Assembly (NCBI GenBank): GCA_963728285.1 | Contig: CAVSJR010000002.1 | Location: 62,001-126,000, forward strand | Direction of reading: 5' to 3' | Length of the DNA stretch: 64,000 nucleotides | From: CAVSJR01 sp963728285 | GTDB lineage: Bacteria; Actinomycetota; UBA4738; HRBIN12 | Shown: positions 11,099 through 19,392 of the stretch, piece by piece | How the letters are laid out: each line of letters starts with the position of its first letter | How positions within the stretch are numbered: the first letter of the stretch is position 1 | The notes under the pieces: model-generated | What the model was told of the DNA's origin: nothing | Databases searched by the model: none | What the model saw: only the letters and a program-made list of their open reading frames with translations | Translations under genes and position numbers: made by a program

Positions 11099-11668
11099 TC
11101 ACGAGCTCCCGTTCCCCGACGCGGCCACCGCCGAGATGTAGTCGTCGATGAGCTTCGCGTGGCGTTCGCGGTCCAGGGACTCGCCGACGATGCGGCCGGC
11201 GAGGTCGACGGCGATCTCGCCGACCTGCGCCCTCAGCTCCTGGAAGACGCGATCCCGCTCCGCTCGGATCTCCTCCTGCGCGCGGACGACCGTGGCCTGC
11301 GCCTCCTGCTCCGCCTTGCCTTGGAGGTCCCGGCGCAGCTGCTCCGCGGTCTTGCGGGCCTCCTCGATGATCCTGTTGGACTCCTCCCGGGCGTTCGCGA
11401 GCTTCGCGCGGTACTCGGCCAGCTCCGTGTCGGCCGCCACGCGGGCCTGCTCCGCGCGCTCCAGCTCGCCCTGGATCTTCTCGCGCCGCTCCTCGAGGAT
11501 GGCGTTCACCCGCGGCAGCACCCACTTCCACATGAAGAAGAACAGGATCGCGAAGGCGATCGCGCCGACGAGGAGCTCGTTCCAGTGAGGGTAGAGATCG
11601 GCCGGGTCGTTCTCCTCGGCCGCGTGCCCCTCGGCCTGGGCGAGGAGCGTGAGAATGGTTGCCAGCAC
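11099..11668 (-). CDS. atpF: ATP synthase b subunit AtpF
   Basis: The b subunit forms the peripheral stalk. The 189-residue protein has an N-terminal tail, one membrane helix at about residues 30-50 (VGAIAFAILFFFMWKWVLP), then a long charged coiled coil (ILEERREKIQGELERAEQAR onward). The GTG start at 11668 lies 6 bases after a GGGGGAG ribosome binding site and 14 bases after atpE. The stop is one base before the atpH start region, so the genes are translationally coupled. Confidence 0.95.
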   Translation of the reverse strand: MLATILTLLAQAEGHAAEENDPADLYPHWNELLVGAIAFAILFFFMWKWVLPRVNAILEERREKIQGELERAEQARVAADTELAEYRAKLANAREESNRIIEEARKTAEQLRRDLQGKAEQEAQATVVRAQEEIRAERDRVFQELRAQVGEIAVDLAGRIVGESLDRERHAKLIDDYISAVAASGNGSS

Positions 11669-11682
11669 CGTCTGCTCCCCCC

Positions 11683-11928
11683 TCAGATGATGAACGAGAA
11701 CGCGATGCCGAACAGCGCGAGCGCCTCGATCAACCCGATGCCGATGAACATGGTCGCTCGAACCTGGCCGGCGTACTCCGGCTGGCGCGCCATCGCCTCC
11801 ACCGACTTCCCGATCAGCACGCCGAGGCCGATGCCCGGCCCGATGGCGGCGAGCCCGATGACGAGCCCCCTGCCGACCGTCTCGATCGCCGAGAGGTCGC
11901 CCGTGACCTGAGCCAACAATCGCAGCAT
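11683..11928 (-). CDS. atpE: ATP synthase c subunit AtpE
   Basis: The 81-residue c subunit forms the rotor ring. It has two membrane helices joined by a polar loop with RQP (residues 48-50). The ion-binding carboxylate is Glu68 in GLIEALALFG. The residue after it is Ala, not the Ser/Thr that is common in Na+ rotors, so H+ coupling is likely. The glycine pattern GPGIGLG of helix 1 is present. It sits between atpB and atpF. Confidence 0.97.
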   Translation of the reverse strand: MLRLLAQVTGDLSAIETVGRGLVIGLAAIGPGIGLGVLIGKSVEAMARQPEYAGQVRATMFIGIGLIEALALFGIAFSFII

Positions 11929-11949
11929 CCCATTCCCCCTTGTGAGTCG

Positions 11950-12747
11950 CTAATGTTCCTCGGCCATCGCCCCGCCGATGTAGGAGGCGGTGAGGATGGT
12001 GAAGATGAACGCCTGAAGCACGGACACGAAGATCTCGAACCCGACCAGCACGATCGCGATCGCGAACGAGAACGGGGCGATCAGGACCAGGATCCCTCCC
12101 TGCAGCATCGCGATCGTCCCCAGGAAGAACACGGCGAGGAGGAAGTGGCCGGCGAGCAGGTTGGCCCAAAGACGGACGGACAGCGTGATCGGCCGGATGA
12201 TGATCACCGTGAAGAATTCGATCGGCACCAGCAGCGGATACAGCCACAGCGGCGCGCCGGCGGGGAGCAGCACGAGCTTCATGTACCCGACGAACCCGTG
12301 TCGTGAGATGCCGACCGCGTTGAACGTCACCCACGCGATGAGGGCGAGGACGATCGGGAACGCGATCCGGCTGTTCGAGGAGAAGTTGATGGCGGGGACC
12401 ACCTCGAAGATGTTCCAGAAGAGGATGCTGAAGAACAGCGTCGCGAGGAGCGGAAGAAAGCGATCGCCCTCCGGCCCGATCATCTGCCTCGCGATGCTGT
12501 CCCTGACGAACAGGATCCCGACCTCGGCGATGCTCTGGAGGTTGCCGGGGACGACGCTCGTCTTGCGAAGCCCGAGGTAGAAGAGGGCGACGAACAGGAT
12601 CAGGCCGAGGAGGACGAGGAAGAAGATGAAGTTCAGGCAGAGCGAGACCGGGCCGAGGTCCAGCGACGGGCCGAGGCAGTCGTAGACGAAGTCCTTCGTC
12701 GTCGGCGGCTCGAACGCGGCGAGCAGGGGAGCGACGAGGCCGATCAC
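11950..12747 (-). CDS. atpB: ATP synthase a subunit AtpB
   Basis: The a subunit forms the proton half-channels beside the c ring. The 265-residue protein has about six helices; the essential Arg is in SVRLWANLLAGHFLL, and the penultimate helix region FVSVLQAFIFTILTASY is typical. The GTG at 12747 overlaps the stop of the upstream atpI-like gene as GTGA, which decides the start against a longer shadow frame. Confidence 0.96.
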   Translation of the reverse strand: MIGLVAPLLAAFEPPTTKDFVYDCLGPSLDLGPVSLCLNFIFFLVLLGLILFVALFYLGLRKTSVVPGNLQSIAEVGILFVRDSIARQMIGPEGDRFLPLLATLFFSILFWNIFEVVPAINFSSNSRIAFPIVLALIAWVTFNAVGISRHGFVGYMKLVLLPAGAPLWLYPLLVPIEFFTVIIIRPITLSVRLWANLLAGHFLLAVFFLGTIAMLQGGILVLIAPFSFAIAIVLVGFEIFVSVLQAFIFTILTASYIGGAMAEEH

Positions 12748-13145
12748 CGTCGCACCCCGCCGGCGTCCGACGGAAACGTCCACAGGTCGGCCTGCATCCG
12801 GCCCGAGAGGAGCTTCATCTCGAGGGCGAGCAGCGCGAGCGTCGTCGGCACGAGCGCCGCCAAGAACCACCCGAGCGAGAACCACGGCAGGCGCTGCAGC
12901 CCCACGATGATCCCGACGATGATCCCCAGGCGGACGACGAAACCGCCGAGCGCCACCGCGTACAGCACGACCGGTGAGATCCTCGCGGCCCAGGCGAGCG
13001 ACCACCCGTGGGCGACGAAGTTCGCGAAGACGATCGCGACCCCGATGGCGGCCGACCACCCGGCGTCCACGTCGGAGAGGAGGGCGCCGGCGCCGAACGC
13101 GAGGGCCGCCGCGGGAAGTGCGAAAGGCAGGGCCCGGCGGATCAT
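12744..13145 (-). CDS. atpI: ATP synthase subunit I-like protein (AtpI)
   Basis: This 133-residue, four-helix membrane protein occupies the atpI position at the head of the ATP synthase operon and resembles the ATP synthase I family, which helps c-ring assembly or Mg2+ handling. Helices are visible at about residues 4-20, 32-50, 53-75 and 85-105. The start chosen is ATG 13145, 13 bases after atpZ; a GTG at 13172 with a nearby GGGGGAAGG would add 9 residues and overlap atpZ. Sequence conservation in this family is low, so the name rests mostly on position and topology. Confidence 0.75.
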   Translation of the reverse strand: MIRRALPFALPAAALAFGAGALLSDVDAGWSAAIGVAIVFANFVAHGWSLAWAARISPVVLYAVALGGFVVRLGIIVGIIVGLQRLPWFSLGWFLAALVPTTLALLALEMKLLSGRMQADLWTFPSDAGGVRR

Positions 13146-13158
13146 TGCCCGTTCGGGC

Positions 13159-13389
13159 TCAGTCCCTGCCACCTTCCCCCCTGCCATGTCTGAGGTACAC
13201 GAGGTACACGCCACACCCGGCCCCGAGGATCACCCCGAGCGCGAGGAACACGTTCATCGTCCCCACCAACCGGTCGACGAGGTAGCCGAAACCGCCCCAG
13301 ACGACGATCCCGGCGATCATCGTTGCGGTGATGCTCCATCCGGTGCCCATGCCCGACCAGGCGTCGCCGCGCTGGGGTCCTCCGGTCAT
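13159..13389 (-). CDS. atpZ: AtpZ/AtpI family small membrane protein
   Basis: The 76-residue protein has two helices (TATMIAGIVVWGGFGYLVD and FLALGVILGAGCGVYLVYL) and matches the F0F1-ATPase gene-1 (AtpZ) family, which occurs first in many atp operons. The ATG at 13389 lies 9 bases after a good -10 box, so an upstream in-frame ATG at 13464 is excluded because the promoter lies between the two. The message is therefore nearly leaderless. It is the first gene of the ten-gene atp operon. Confidence 0.8.
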   Translation of the reverse strand: MTGGPQRGDAWSGMGTGWSITATMIAGIVVWGGFGYLVDRLVGTMNVFLALGVILGAGCGVYLVYLRHGRGEGGRD

Positions 13390-13398
13390 GGGACCGGA

Positions 13399-13428
13399 AG
13401 TATATCGGCGGCCTTCGCGGCCCGTCAA
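13399..13428 (-). promoter_or_regulatory. Promoter of the ATP synthase operon
   Basis: On the minus strand TTGACG (13428-13423) and TATACT (13404-13399) are separated by 18 bases. This is the best sigma-70-type promoter in the window. The -10 box ends 9 bases before the atpZ ATG, so the transcript has almost no leader. Confidence 0.8.
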
Positions 13429-13476
13429 GAACAGGAGGTCGCGTTTCCGCAGGTAGAGGCCCATTTAGAACGGAGC

Positions 13477-13494
13477 TTGTGAATTTTTTCACGA
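13477..13494. promoter_or_regulatory. Candidate Rex operator upstream of the atp operon
   Basis: The sequence TTGTGAATTTTTTCACGA matches the known Rex binding consensus TTGTGAA-N4-TTCACAA at 13 of 14 defined positions. Rex is the NADH/NAD+-sensing repressor, and in Streptomyces it has been reported to bind upstream of respiratory genes including ATP synthase. The site is about 49 bases upstream of the -35 box. A strikingly AT-rich island in a very GC-rich background adds weight. Confidence 0.6.
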
Positions 13495-13541
13495 ATTGCC
13501 GACCGGCCCCGCGAGGCCCCGTCCTCCTGGGGTCGCCGGAA

Positions 13542-14396
13542 TCAGGCGACCACCCGCCGGCGCTGGAGCGCGACGTTGGCGACGGCGAAGACCACGCCGG
13601 TCATGAACAGCAACGTGCCCATGACGTTGACCTGTGGCGGCAGGCCGATGCGCGTGGCGCCGTAGACCCAGATCGGGAACGTCTGGAACTGCCCCGACAC
13701 GAAGTTGGTGATGACGAAGTCATCGAGCGAGAGCACGAACGCGAGCAGGCCTCCCGCCACGATGCCGGGCGCGATCAGCGGCAGCGTCACTTTGAAGAAC
13801 GCCGTCACCGGATTCGCGAACAGATCCTGCGCGGCGTCCTCGAGGGACCGATCCAGTCCCTGCACGCGCGCCCGTACCGTCACCGCGACGAACGCGATGC
13901 TGAATCCGACATGGGAGACGAAGATCGAGCTGAATCCCAGCGGCGCCTCGATCAGCACGAACATCGCCAGCAGCGACGACCCGAGCACGATCTCGGGGAC
14001 GGCGATCGCGAGGAAGATCACGAAGTTCGTGGGGGCCCGCCCCTTGAACGTGTAGCGGCCGAGCGCCAGGCCGATGAAGGTCCCGAGGATCGTCGCCACG
14101 ATGGCGCTCGGGATGGCGATGAAGATCGAATGCTTGAACGCGGGCGTGAGGCCGGGGACGCCGAACAGGTCCCGGTACCAGTGCAGCGTGAACCCCCAGA
14201 ACTTCGGCGTCTGGCGCTCGCCGGGGATGTCGTTGAACCCGTACAGGATCATCGTCAGGACCGGGCTCGTCAGGTACAGGATGATCAGGATCGAGTACAC
14301 GGGAAGGATGAAGCGCGTCCATCGCTTCCGCGGAGGGTTGGGCGCGGGCCGCTCCGAGACCGGTGCGGCGCGCTCGTCGGCGGTGACCGCGCTCAT
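13542..14396 (-). CDS. Spermidine/putrescine-type ABC permease (PotC-like), first cassette
   Basis: The 284-residue protein is an inner-membrane permease of the PotC type with six helices and the EAA loop as LEDAAQDLFANPVTAFFKVTLPL, which docks to the ATPase. It forms the importer with the neighbouring PotB-like permease, binding protein and ATPase. ATG 14396 overlaps the upstream permease stop as ATGA. The 3' end carries a 7-bp inverted repeat across the stop (13531-13551). Substrate is inferred as a polyamine from the family; it could be another small cation or acid. Confidence 0.85.
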   Translation of the reverse strand: MSAVTADERAAPVSERPAPNPPRKRWTRFILPVYSILIILYLTSPVLTMILYGFNDIPGERQTPKFWGFTLHWYRDLFGVPGLTPAFKHSIFIAIPSAIVATILGTFIGLALGRYTFKGRAPTNFVIFLAIAVPEIVLGSSLLAMFVLIEAPLGFSSIFVSHVGFSIAFVAVTVRARVQGLDRSLEDAAQDLFANPVTAFFKVTLPLIAPGIVAGGLLAFVLSLDDFVITNFVSGQFQTFPIWVYGATRIGLPPQVNVMGTLLFMTGVVFAVANVALQRRRVVA

Positions 14397-15351
14397 GCCG
14401 CCGTCGACAGGGTCGCGTCCTCGGTCCCGAGGATTCGGGCGTAGGCGCTGGCGATGACCAGCATGCCGAGCATCAGGATGACCGAGAGCGCGGCCGCCTC
14501 GTTGTAGAGGTTGTTGGTCAGGAACTTCCGCTGGATCACGTTCCCGATCATCGTCGTGCCGGGGCCGCCGAGCACCTCCGCGTTGATGTAGTCGCCCGTC
14601 GCGGGAACGAACGTCAGCAGGAAGGCCGCGAACACTCCCGGAAGCGACAGCGGAAACACGACCTTCATGAACGCCTGCGACCTGCTCGCGTAGAGGTCCT
14701 TCGCGGCCTCCACCAGCGACTTGTCGATCCGCTCCAGGGCGACGTAGAGCGGGAGCGCCGTGAACGGCAGGAAGTTGTAGGTGATGCCCGCGATGACGGC
14801 GAGCGGCGTCGCGAGGACGTGGTAGCTCTCCGGCAGGACGCCGAGGCTCTTCAACGGACCCAGCACGAACCCCGAGTCGGCGAGGATGAACTTCCACTGG
14901 ATCGTGCGGATCACGAACGACACGAAGAACGGCAGCAGCACGAGGAGGAGCAACGAGGACTTCCAGCGGCCTCCATAGAACGCGATCCAGTAGGCGAGCG
15001 GGTACGACAGCACGAGGGCGAGGACCGTCACGATGGCCGAGTACTCGATCGCGCGGATGAAGAAGGTGCTGTTCTGGCTGAGCGCGGTCGTGTAGTTGGA
15101 GAACTCCCAGGTGAACGAGAACCCGCCGGAGAGGATGCCGCCGCTCTCGAGCGACGTGTACACCATGATCAGGACCGGGATGATGAAGAACAGGAGCAGC
15201 CACACGCCCCCGGATGCCAGCAGCGCGTACGGAACCGCCTTCTTGCGCACGCTCGCGCTGCGATCCTGGCGAGCGGGGGGAAGCCCCGTCGCCCCGCCGT
15301 CCGGAGGGCTTCGCCGGTCCCGACGACCTCGTCGCCGGACACGGTGCTCAT
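14393..15351 (-). CDS. Spermidine/putrescine-type ABC permease (PotB-like), first cassette; frameshift
   Basis: From 15250 downward the PotB-like permease reads normally (KKAVPYALLASGGVW, EAA loop LVEAAKDLYASRSQAFMKVVFPL). The natural start is probably the ATG at 15351, which has a GGGGGG ribosome binding site and gives MSTVSGDEVVGTGEALRTAG. That frame is lost at a run of six C (minus strand, 15280-15275). Total length is 3n+2, so one missing base in the homopolymer restores a 319-residue protein. The gene lies 33 bases after the binding-protein gene in the cassette. Confidence 0.8.
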
Positions 15352-15384
15352 GCGCGGAGCCCCCCTCTCGTCACGCCCGCCCGG

Positions 15385-16687
15385 TCACGACTGCGAGATC
15401 GGGTCGAAGATGGAGTCCCATTCGGCGCGCTCCTCGTCGGTCGTCAGGTCGCGACCGAAGCTCACCTGTGACAGCAGCTCCTCGTCGGGGTACAGGTACA
15501 CGCTCTCCGCGGTCGCGTTGAGCTTCGCGGCGAGGCCCTTGTCGCCGTTCGCCTCCGCCTTCTTCGCATCCTCCTTGATGACGTCCTGCGTGGCGGAGAC
15601 CGGAGACATGTAGAGCACCCATTCGGTAATCATCGTGGCGATGTCCGGCTTGTAGACGTAGTCCATGAGCTGGAGGGCACCGGACGGGTTCGCGGCACCC
15701 TGCGGGATCAGCATGTTGTCGATCCACAGCAGCGCGCCACCGTCGGGGAATACGAAGTCGAGGTTGTCGTAGCCAGCCCAGAGCTTGTAATACAGAACGT
15801 CCCCCGACCAGGCCATGAACGCAGAGATGTTGCCTGCCGTCATGTCGTCGATATAGGCCTGGTCTGTGTACGCGCGGACCGTGCCGGATTCCTTCTGCTT
15901 CTGCAGCCAGGCCGCCGCCTCCTTCCATTCCGCCGGCCCCGACGTCTTTGGGTCGATTCCTAGGTTGATCATGACCCAGTCCGGCATGTCGGCCTTCAGC
16001 ATGTCGACGCTCGACTCGCCCACGATGCTCGGGTTTGCGAGGTCGTCCATCTTTGTGACCTCGCCGTTGAGGAGGTCGAAGTTGACGCCGATACCGGTGA
16101 TCCCCGACTGCCACGGCATCGAGTGCTTGTTCCCCGGGTCGTAGGCCGGATCCTTGGCGAAGGCCGCCGCGTACTGGTCGAAGTTCGGGCGCTTCGTCGT
16201 GTCGAGCGGCAACACCCACTCGTTGGCGGTGAGCGCCGTGAACTCCCGGCCGTTCGTGATCACGATGATGTCCCAGCCGGTGGAGTCCCCCGCCTGGAGC
16301 TGCGGCTGGAGCTTGCCGAAGAACGACGCGTTGTCCTGGATCAGGTCCTGGTAGTTGACGGTGATGCCGGTCTCCTTCGTGAAGTTCTCCAGGGACGGAT
16401 AGATGATGTCGCCGTTGGAGTCCTTCGCCTTGTCGATGTACAGCGGCCAGTTGGCGAACTCGATCGTCGTGCCGGGCTCCTTGGCGAAGATCGCGGACGG
16501 ATCCTGGCTGGTGCCGCCGCCTCCTGCTCGTGCCGGCGTCGTCGCCGCCGCACGCCGCGAGCAGCGCGCCGAGGCTGAACGCGGCGGCTCCGCCCCCGGC
16601 GGCCTTGAGGAACCCGCGGCGCGTCAGCTGCCGCCGCATACCCTCCTGCATGATCGGATCCATCCGCGCTCCGTCGTGGTCACTCAT
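15385..16687 (-). CDS. Polyamine-type ABC substrate-binding lipoprotein (PotD-like), first cassette; frameshift
   Basis: The protein of about 433 residues would capture substrate outside the cell. Its N-terminus has a twin-arginine motif (LTRRGFLKAA) followed by a lipobox (LGALLAACG), so Tat export and lipidation are likely. Downstream it has the PotD-like fold with EFANWPLYIDK and NLGIDPKTS. The frame changes near 16520 in a GGC-repeat linker just after the lipobox; length is 3n+1, consistent with one surplus base. ATG 16687 overlaps the ATPase stop as ATGA. Aspartates and aromatics typical of polyamine pockets are plausible but cannot be verified by eye. Confidence 0.82.
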
Positions 16688-17811
16688 TCCTCGTCCTCCT
16701 CCATCGAGAGATCATCCTGCGGGGTCACCGCGAAGGTGTGCTCCGGCTTCCACGAGAGCACCACGCGCTCCCCCGGGGCCGGCACGGACTCCTCCGCGCC
16801 GAGGTTCTGGACGTACACCGTGATCGCGGTTCCGCCGGGACCCTCGATCTTGTACTGACTGCTCACTCCGATGTACGTCGACATGCGCAAGAGACCCGTC
16901 ACGCTGTTCATCCCGTCCGCGACGTGCGACCCCTCGCGTTGGATGATGATCTTCTCGGGACGGACGCCGACCTTCACCCTGGAGCCCCCATCGACCGGCA
17001 CCCGGCTCGTGGGGACGGCGACGCTCGACCCCGTGCTCAGCAGCACCGTGGTCTCGCCGTTGCTCGATTCCTTGACCTCGCCCTCGATCATGTTCGAGGC
17101 GCCGAGGAACCCGGCCACGAACTCGGTGGCGGGGTTCTCGTAGACCTCCTCGGGGGCGCCGAGCTGCTCGATGTGACCGCCGCGCATCACCGCCAGGCGG
17201 TTCGACATCGTCATGGCCTCCTCCTGATCGTGCGTCACGTAGATGAACGTGATGCCGACCTCGCCCTGGATCTGCTTCAGATACAGCTGCATCTGCTTGC
17301 GGAGCTTCAGGTCGAGGGCGCCCAGCGGCTCGTCGAGCAGCAGCACCTTGGGATGGTTCACGAGGGCCCTCGCGAGGGCGACCCGCTGCTGCTGGCCGCC
17401 CGACATCTGTGGAGGCCTCCGCTCCCCGAAGCCCTCGAGGTCGACGAGCTTCATCGTGTCCCGGACGCGGGTCTCGACCTCCGACTTGTCGACCTTGCGG
17501 CGTCGAAGGCCGAACGCCACGTTCTCGAAGACGTTCAGGTGCGGGAACAACGCGTAGGACTGGAACACGGTATTGACGTCGCGCTTGTAGGGCGGCTGGT
17601 CCGTCACGTCGCGTCCACCCAGATAGATGGTGCCGGCGGAGGGGTCCTCGAACCCGCCGATCATCCGCAGCGTCGTCGTCTTTCCGCATCCGGAGGGGCC
17701 GAGCATGCTGAAGAACTCGCCCTCGGTGATGTCGAGCGAGATGTCGTCCACCGCGACCATGTCGCCGAACTGCTTCGTCACACGGTCGAGGCGTACATCG
17801 ATCTCTGCCAA
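16684..17811 (-). CDS. Polyamine-type ABC transporter ATPase (PotA-like), first cassette
   Basis: The 375-residue ATPase drives import through the PotB/C-like pair. Walker A is GPSGCGKTT, the signature is MSGGQQQRVALARAL and Walker B is KVLLLDEPLGALD; a TOBE domain follows from about residue 245. The start is taken as the TTG at 17811, 8 bases after an AGGAG ribosome binding site and about 22 bases after the predicted transcription start. GTG codons at 17820 and 17847 overlap the ribosome binding site or the promoter and are less likely. It is the first gene of the cassette. Confidence 0.88.
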   Translation of the reverse strand: MAEIDVRLDRVTKQFGDMVAVDDISLDITEGEFFSMLGPSGCGKTTTLRMIGGFEDPSAGTIYLGGRDVTDQPPYKRDVNTVFQSYALFPHLNVFENVAFGLRRRKVDKSEVETRVRDTMKLVDLEGFGERRPPQMSGGQQQRVALARALVNHPKVLLLDEPLGALDLKLRKQMQLYLKQIQGEVGITFIYVTHDQEEAMTMSNRLAVMRGGHIEQLGAPEEVYENPATEFVAGFLGASNMIEGEVKESSNGETTVLLSTGSSVAVPTSRVPVDGGSRVKVGVRPEKIIIQREGSHVADGMNSVTGLLRMSTYIGVSSQYKIEGPGGTAITVYVQNLGAEESVPAPGERVVLSWKPEHTFAVTPQDDLSMEEDEE

Positions 17812-17839
17812 AACGCTCACTCCTGAGACGGTGGGCAGG

Positions 17840-17869
17840 ATTATCACCCATGGAGGCCGCGATGGTCAC
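17840..17869 (-). promoter_or_regulatory. Probable promoter of the first polyamine-type importer
   Basis: On the minus strand GTGACC (17869-17864) and GATAAT (17845-17840) are 18 bases apart. The predicted start leaves about 20 bases containing AGGAG before the TTG start of the ATPase gene. Confidence 0.55.
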
Positions 17870-17951
17870 CCCCTTCGGCTAGCCCGCGCTCGCCCACGAA
17901 GCGGCACGTCCTCCCCACAGTGTTGGTACGAAATGGAGTTGCTTCGCGGAT

Positions 17952-17976
17952 GGCTCCCCGGCCGCGGCGGGGAGCC
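17952..17976 (-). terminator. Hairpin terminator after wecA
   Basis: A perfect 9-bp stem (GGCTCCCCG with CGGGGAGCC) and 7-base loop lie immediately downstream of the wecA stop on the minus strand. There is no T-run, which is common for actinobacterial terminators. Confidence 0.55.
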
Positions 17977-17979
17977 GCG

Positions 17980-19251
17980 TCAGGACGCCGACTCGGTGGA
18001 CGCCGGGGCGTGCCCGGGCTTTGCCGGATCGTGCAACGACGAGGGATCGGCCGGAGGAGCTCCCCGGGCCTCGGCCGTCGGGGACCCCGCCCCCGGCTCC
18101 CGCGATGGGCGGGACTGCGTCGCCGACGGCTTCCCCCCGGCGGTGACCGGGTCGGCCGGGCCACGGGCCCGGCCGCCGAGGGCGAGGGGAACCAGGGTGG
18201 CGAGAAAGACCAGGAGCGCGCCGAGCGCGACGACGCCGATGACCGCGCGGCTGTCGATGAACGCGACCGCGAGGGCGCACGCGCTGATGAGCGCGCTCCA
18301 CAGGTACATGAGCAGGACGGCGCGGCGATGGCTGTGCCCGAGGTCGAGCAGGCGATGGTGGATGTGCTCCTTGTCCGCGTGGGCCAGGCCGCTGCCTCGA
18401 CGAACGCGCCGGACGATCGCGAGGATGACGTCCAGGAACGGGATCGCGAGCACGAGCAGCGGAAGGAAGATCGGCAGGGCCAGGATGGCGAGATCGCCTC
18501 CCGTGGGCGGATAGGGGTTGCGCCCGACGCCGAAGATCGTGGCCGCGGCGAGCAGCATCCCCAGGAGCATCGCGCCCGAATCCCCCATGAAGATCCTCGC
18601 CGGGTGGAAGTTCCACGGCAGGAACCCGACCGCGACCCCGGCCGCCACGGCGGCGAGCAGGGCGGCCCCCGATGCGTCCCCGAAGGCCCCCGGCGATCGG
18701 TACATGTAGGCGAAGAGGGAGGCCGCGGCGATCGCGACGATCCCGGCCGCGAGGCCGTCGAGCCCGTCGATGAGGTTGATCGCGTTCAGCATCGCGACCA
18801 CGAGAACGATGGTGAGGGGGACCGCCAGGTCGGCGGTCAACGACAGGACGCCCTGGCCCGGGAACACGAAGAACAGAAGCTGGACGCCGCCCAGCGCGAG
18901 CAGGCCCGCGGAGAAGATCTGGGCGGCCAGCTTGGACGGGGCCGAGAGGCCCTTGATGTCGTCGACGGCGCCGAAGAACACGATGACCGAGGTGGCGGTG
19001 ACGACGGCCAGCCACTGCGCGCGCGAGCGCCCCAGCCCGTCGAAGAAGGGCAGCTGCGCGGCGACGGTGAGCGCCACGAGGACCCCCGCGAACATCGCCA
19101 GCCCGCCCATCGAGGGCGTCGGCTTCTCGTGCACCATGCGGTCGGACGGCTGTGCGATCGCCCCGAGCCGAACCGAGAGCCGGCGCACGAGCGGCGTCGC
19201 CACGCAGGTGGTCGCGGCCGCGGCCAGGAAGACGACGACGTACGGGGTCAT
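17980..19251 (-). CDS. wecA: WecA/TagO-like polyprenyl-phosphate GlcNAc-1-phosphate transferase
   Basis: This 423-residue polytopic membrane protein transfers a sugar-1-phosphate from a UDP-sugar to undecaprenyl or decaprenyl phosphate, starting a wall or surface polymer. Diagnostic motifs are VDDIKGL, NLIDGLDGLAAG (the catalytic Asp region), FMGDSGAMLLG and the cytoplasmic HIHHRLL loop. A Pro/Ala-rich C-terminal tail of about 60 residues is unusual but common in actinobacteria. The gene lies between glyA and the atp region, as in Streptomyces. A hairpin follows the stop. MraY is excluded by the HIHHRLL motif and gene context. Confidence 0.9.
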   Translation of the reverse strand: MTPYVVVFLAAAATTCVATPLVRRLSVRLGAIAQPSDRMVHEKPTPSMGGLAMFAGVLVALTVAAQLPFFDGLGRSRAQWLAVVTATSVIVFFGAVDDIKGLSAPSKLAAQIFSAGLLALGGVQLLFFVFPGQGVLSLTADLAVPLTIVLVVAMLNAINLIDGLDGLAAGIVAIAAASLFAYMYRSPGAFGDASGAALLAAVAAGVAVGFLPWNFHPARIFMGDSGAMLLGMLLAAATIFGVGRNPYPPTGGDLAILALPIFLPLLVLAIPFLDVILAIVRRVRRGSGLAHADKEHIHHRLLDLGHSHRRAVLLMYLWSALISACALAVAFIDSRAVIGVVALGALLVFLATLVPLALGGRARGPADPVTAGGKPSATQSRPSREPGAGSPTAEARGAPPADPSSLHDPAKPGHAPASTESAS

Positions 19252-19392
19252 GGCGCCCGGAGCCCGGCGCGCCGGGCCCTCCCCCCGCGCTGGTCACGGG
19301 CACCGCTGATCATGCACCCAGTGTGCGGGTCGGCGCGCCCGGGGGCAAGGGCGGGCCCGTCCCCCGAATGCCCGAGGCTCCCCGCCCCCGGC

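Noticed and set aside
13390..13541. ATG 13464 as atpZ start
   Set aside because: The promoter with full -35 and -10 lies between this codon and ATG 13389.
19262..19277. GCCCGGCGCGCCGGGC palindrome as regulatory site or terminator
   Set aside because: It is a perfect palindrome without a loop, 115 bases after the glyA stop, in very GC-rich DNA; such palindromes are expected by chance.
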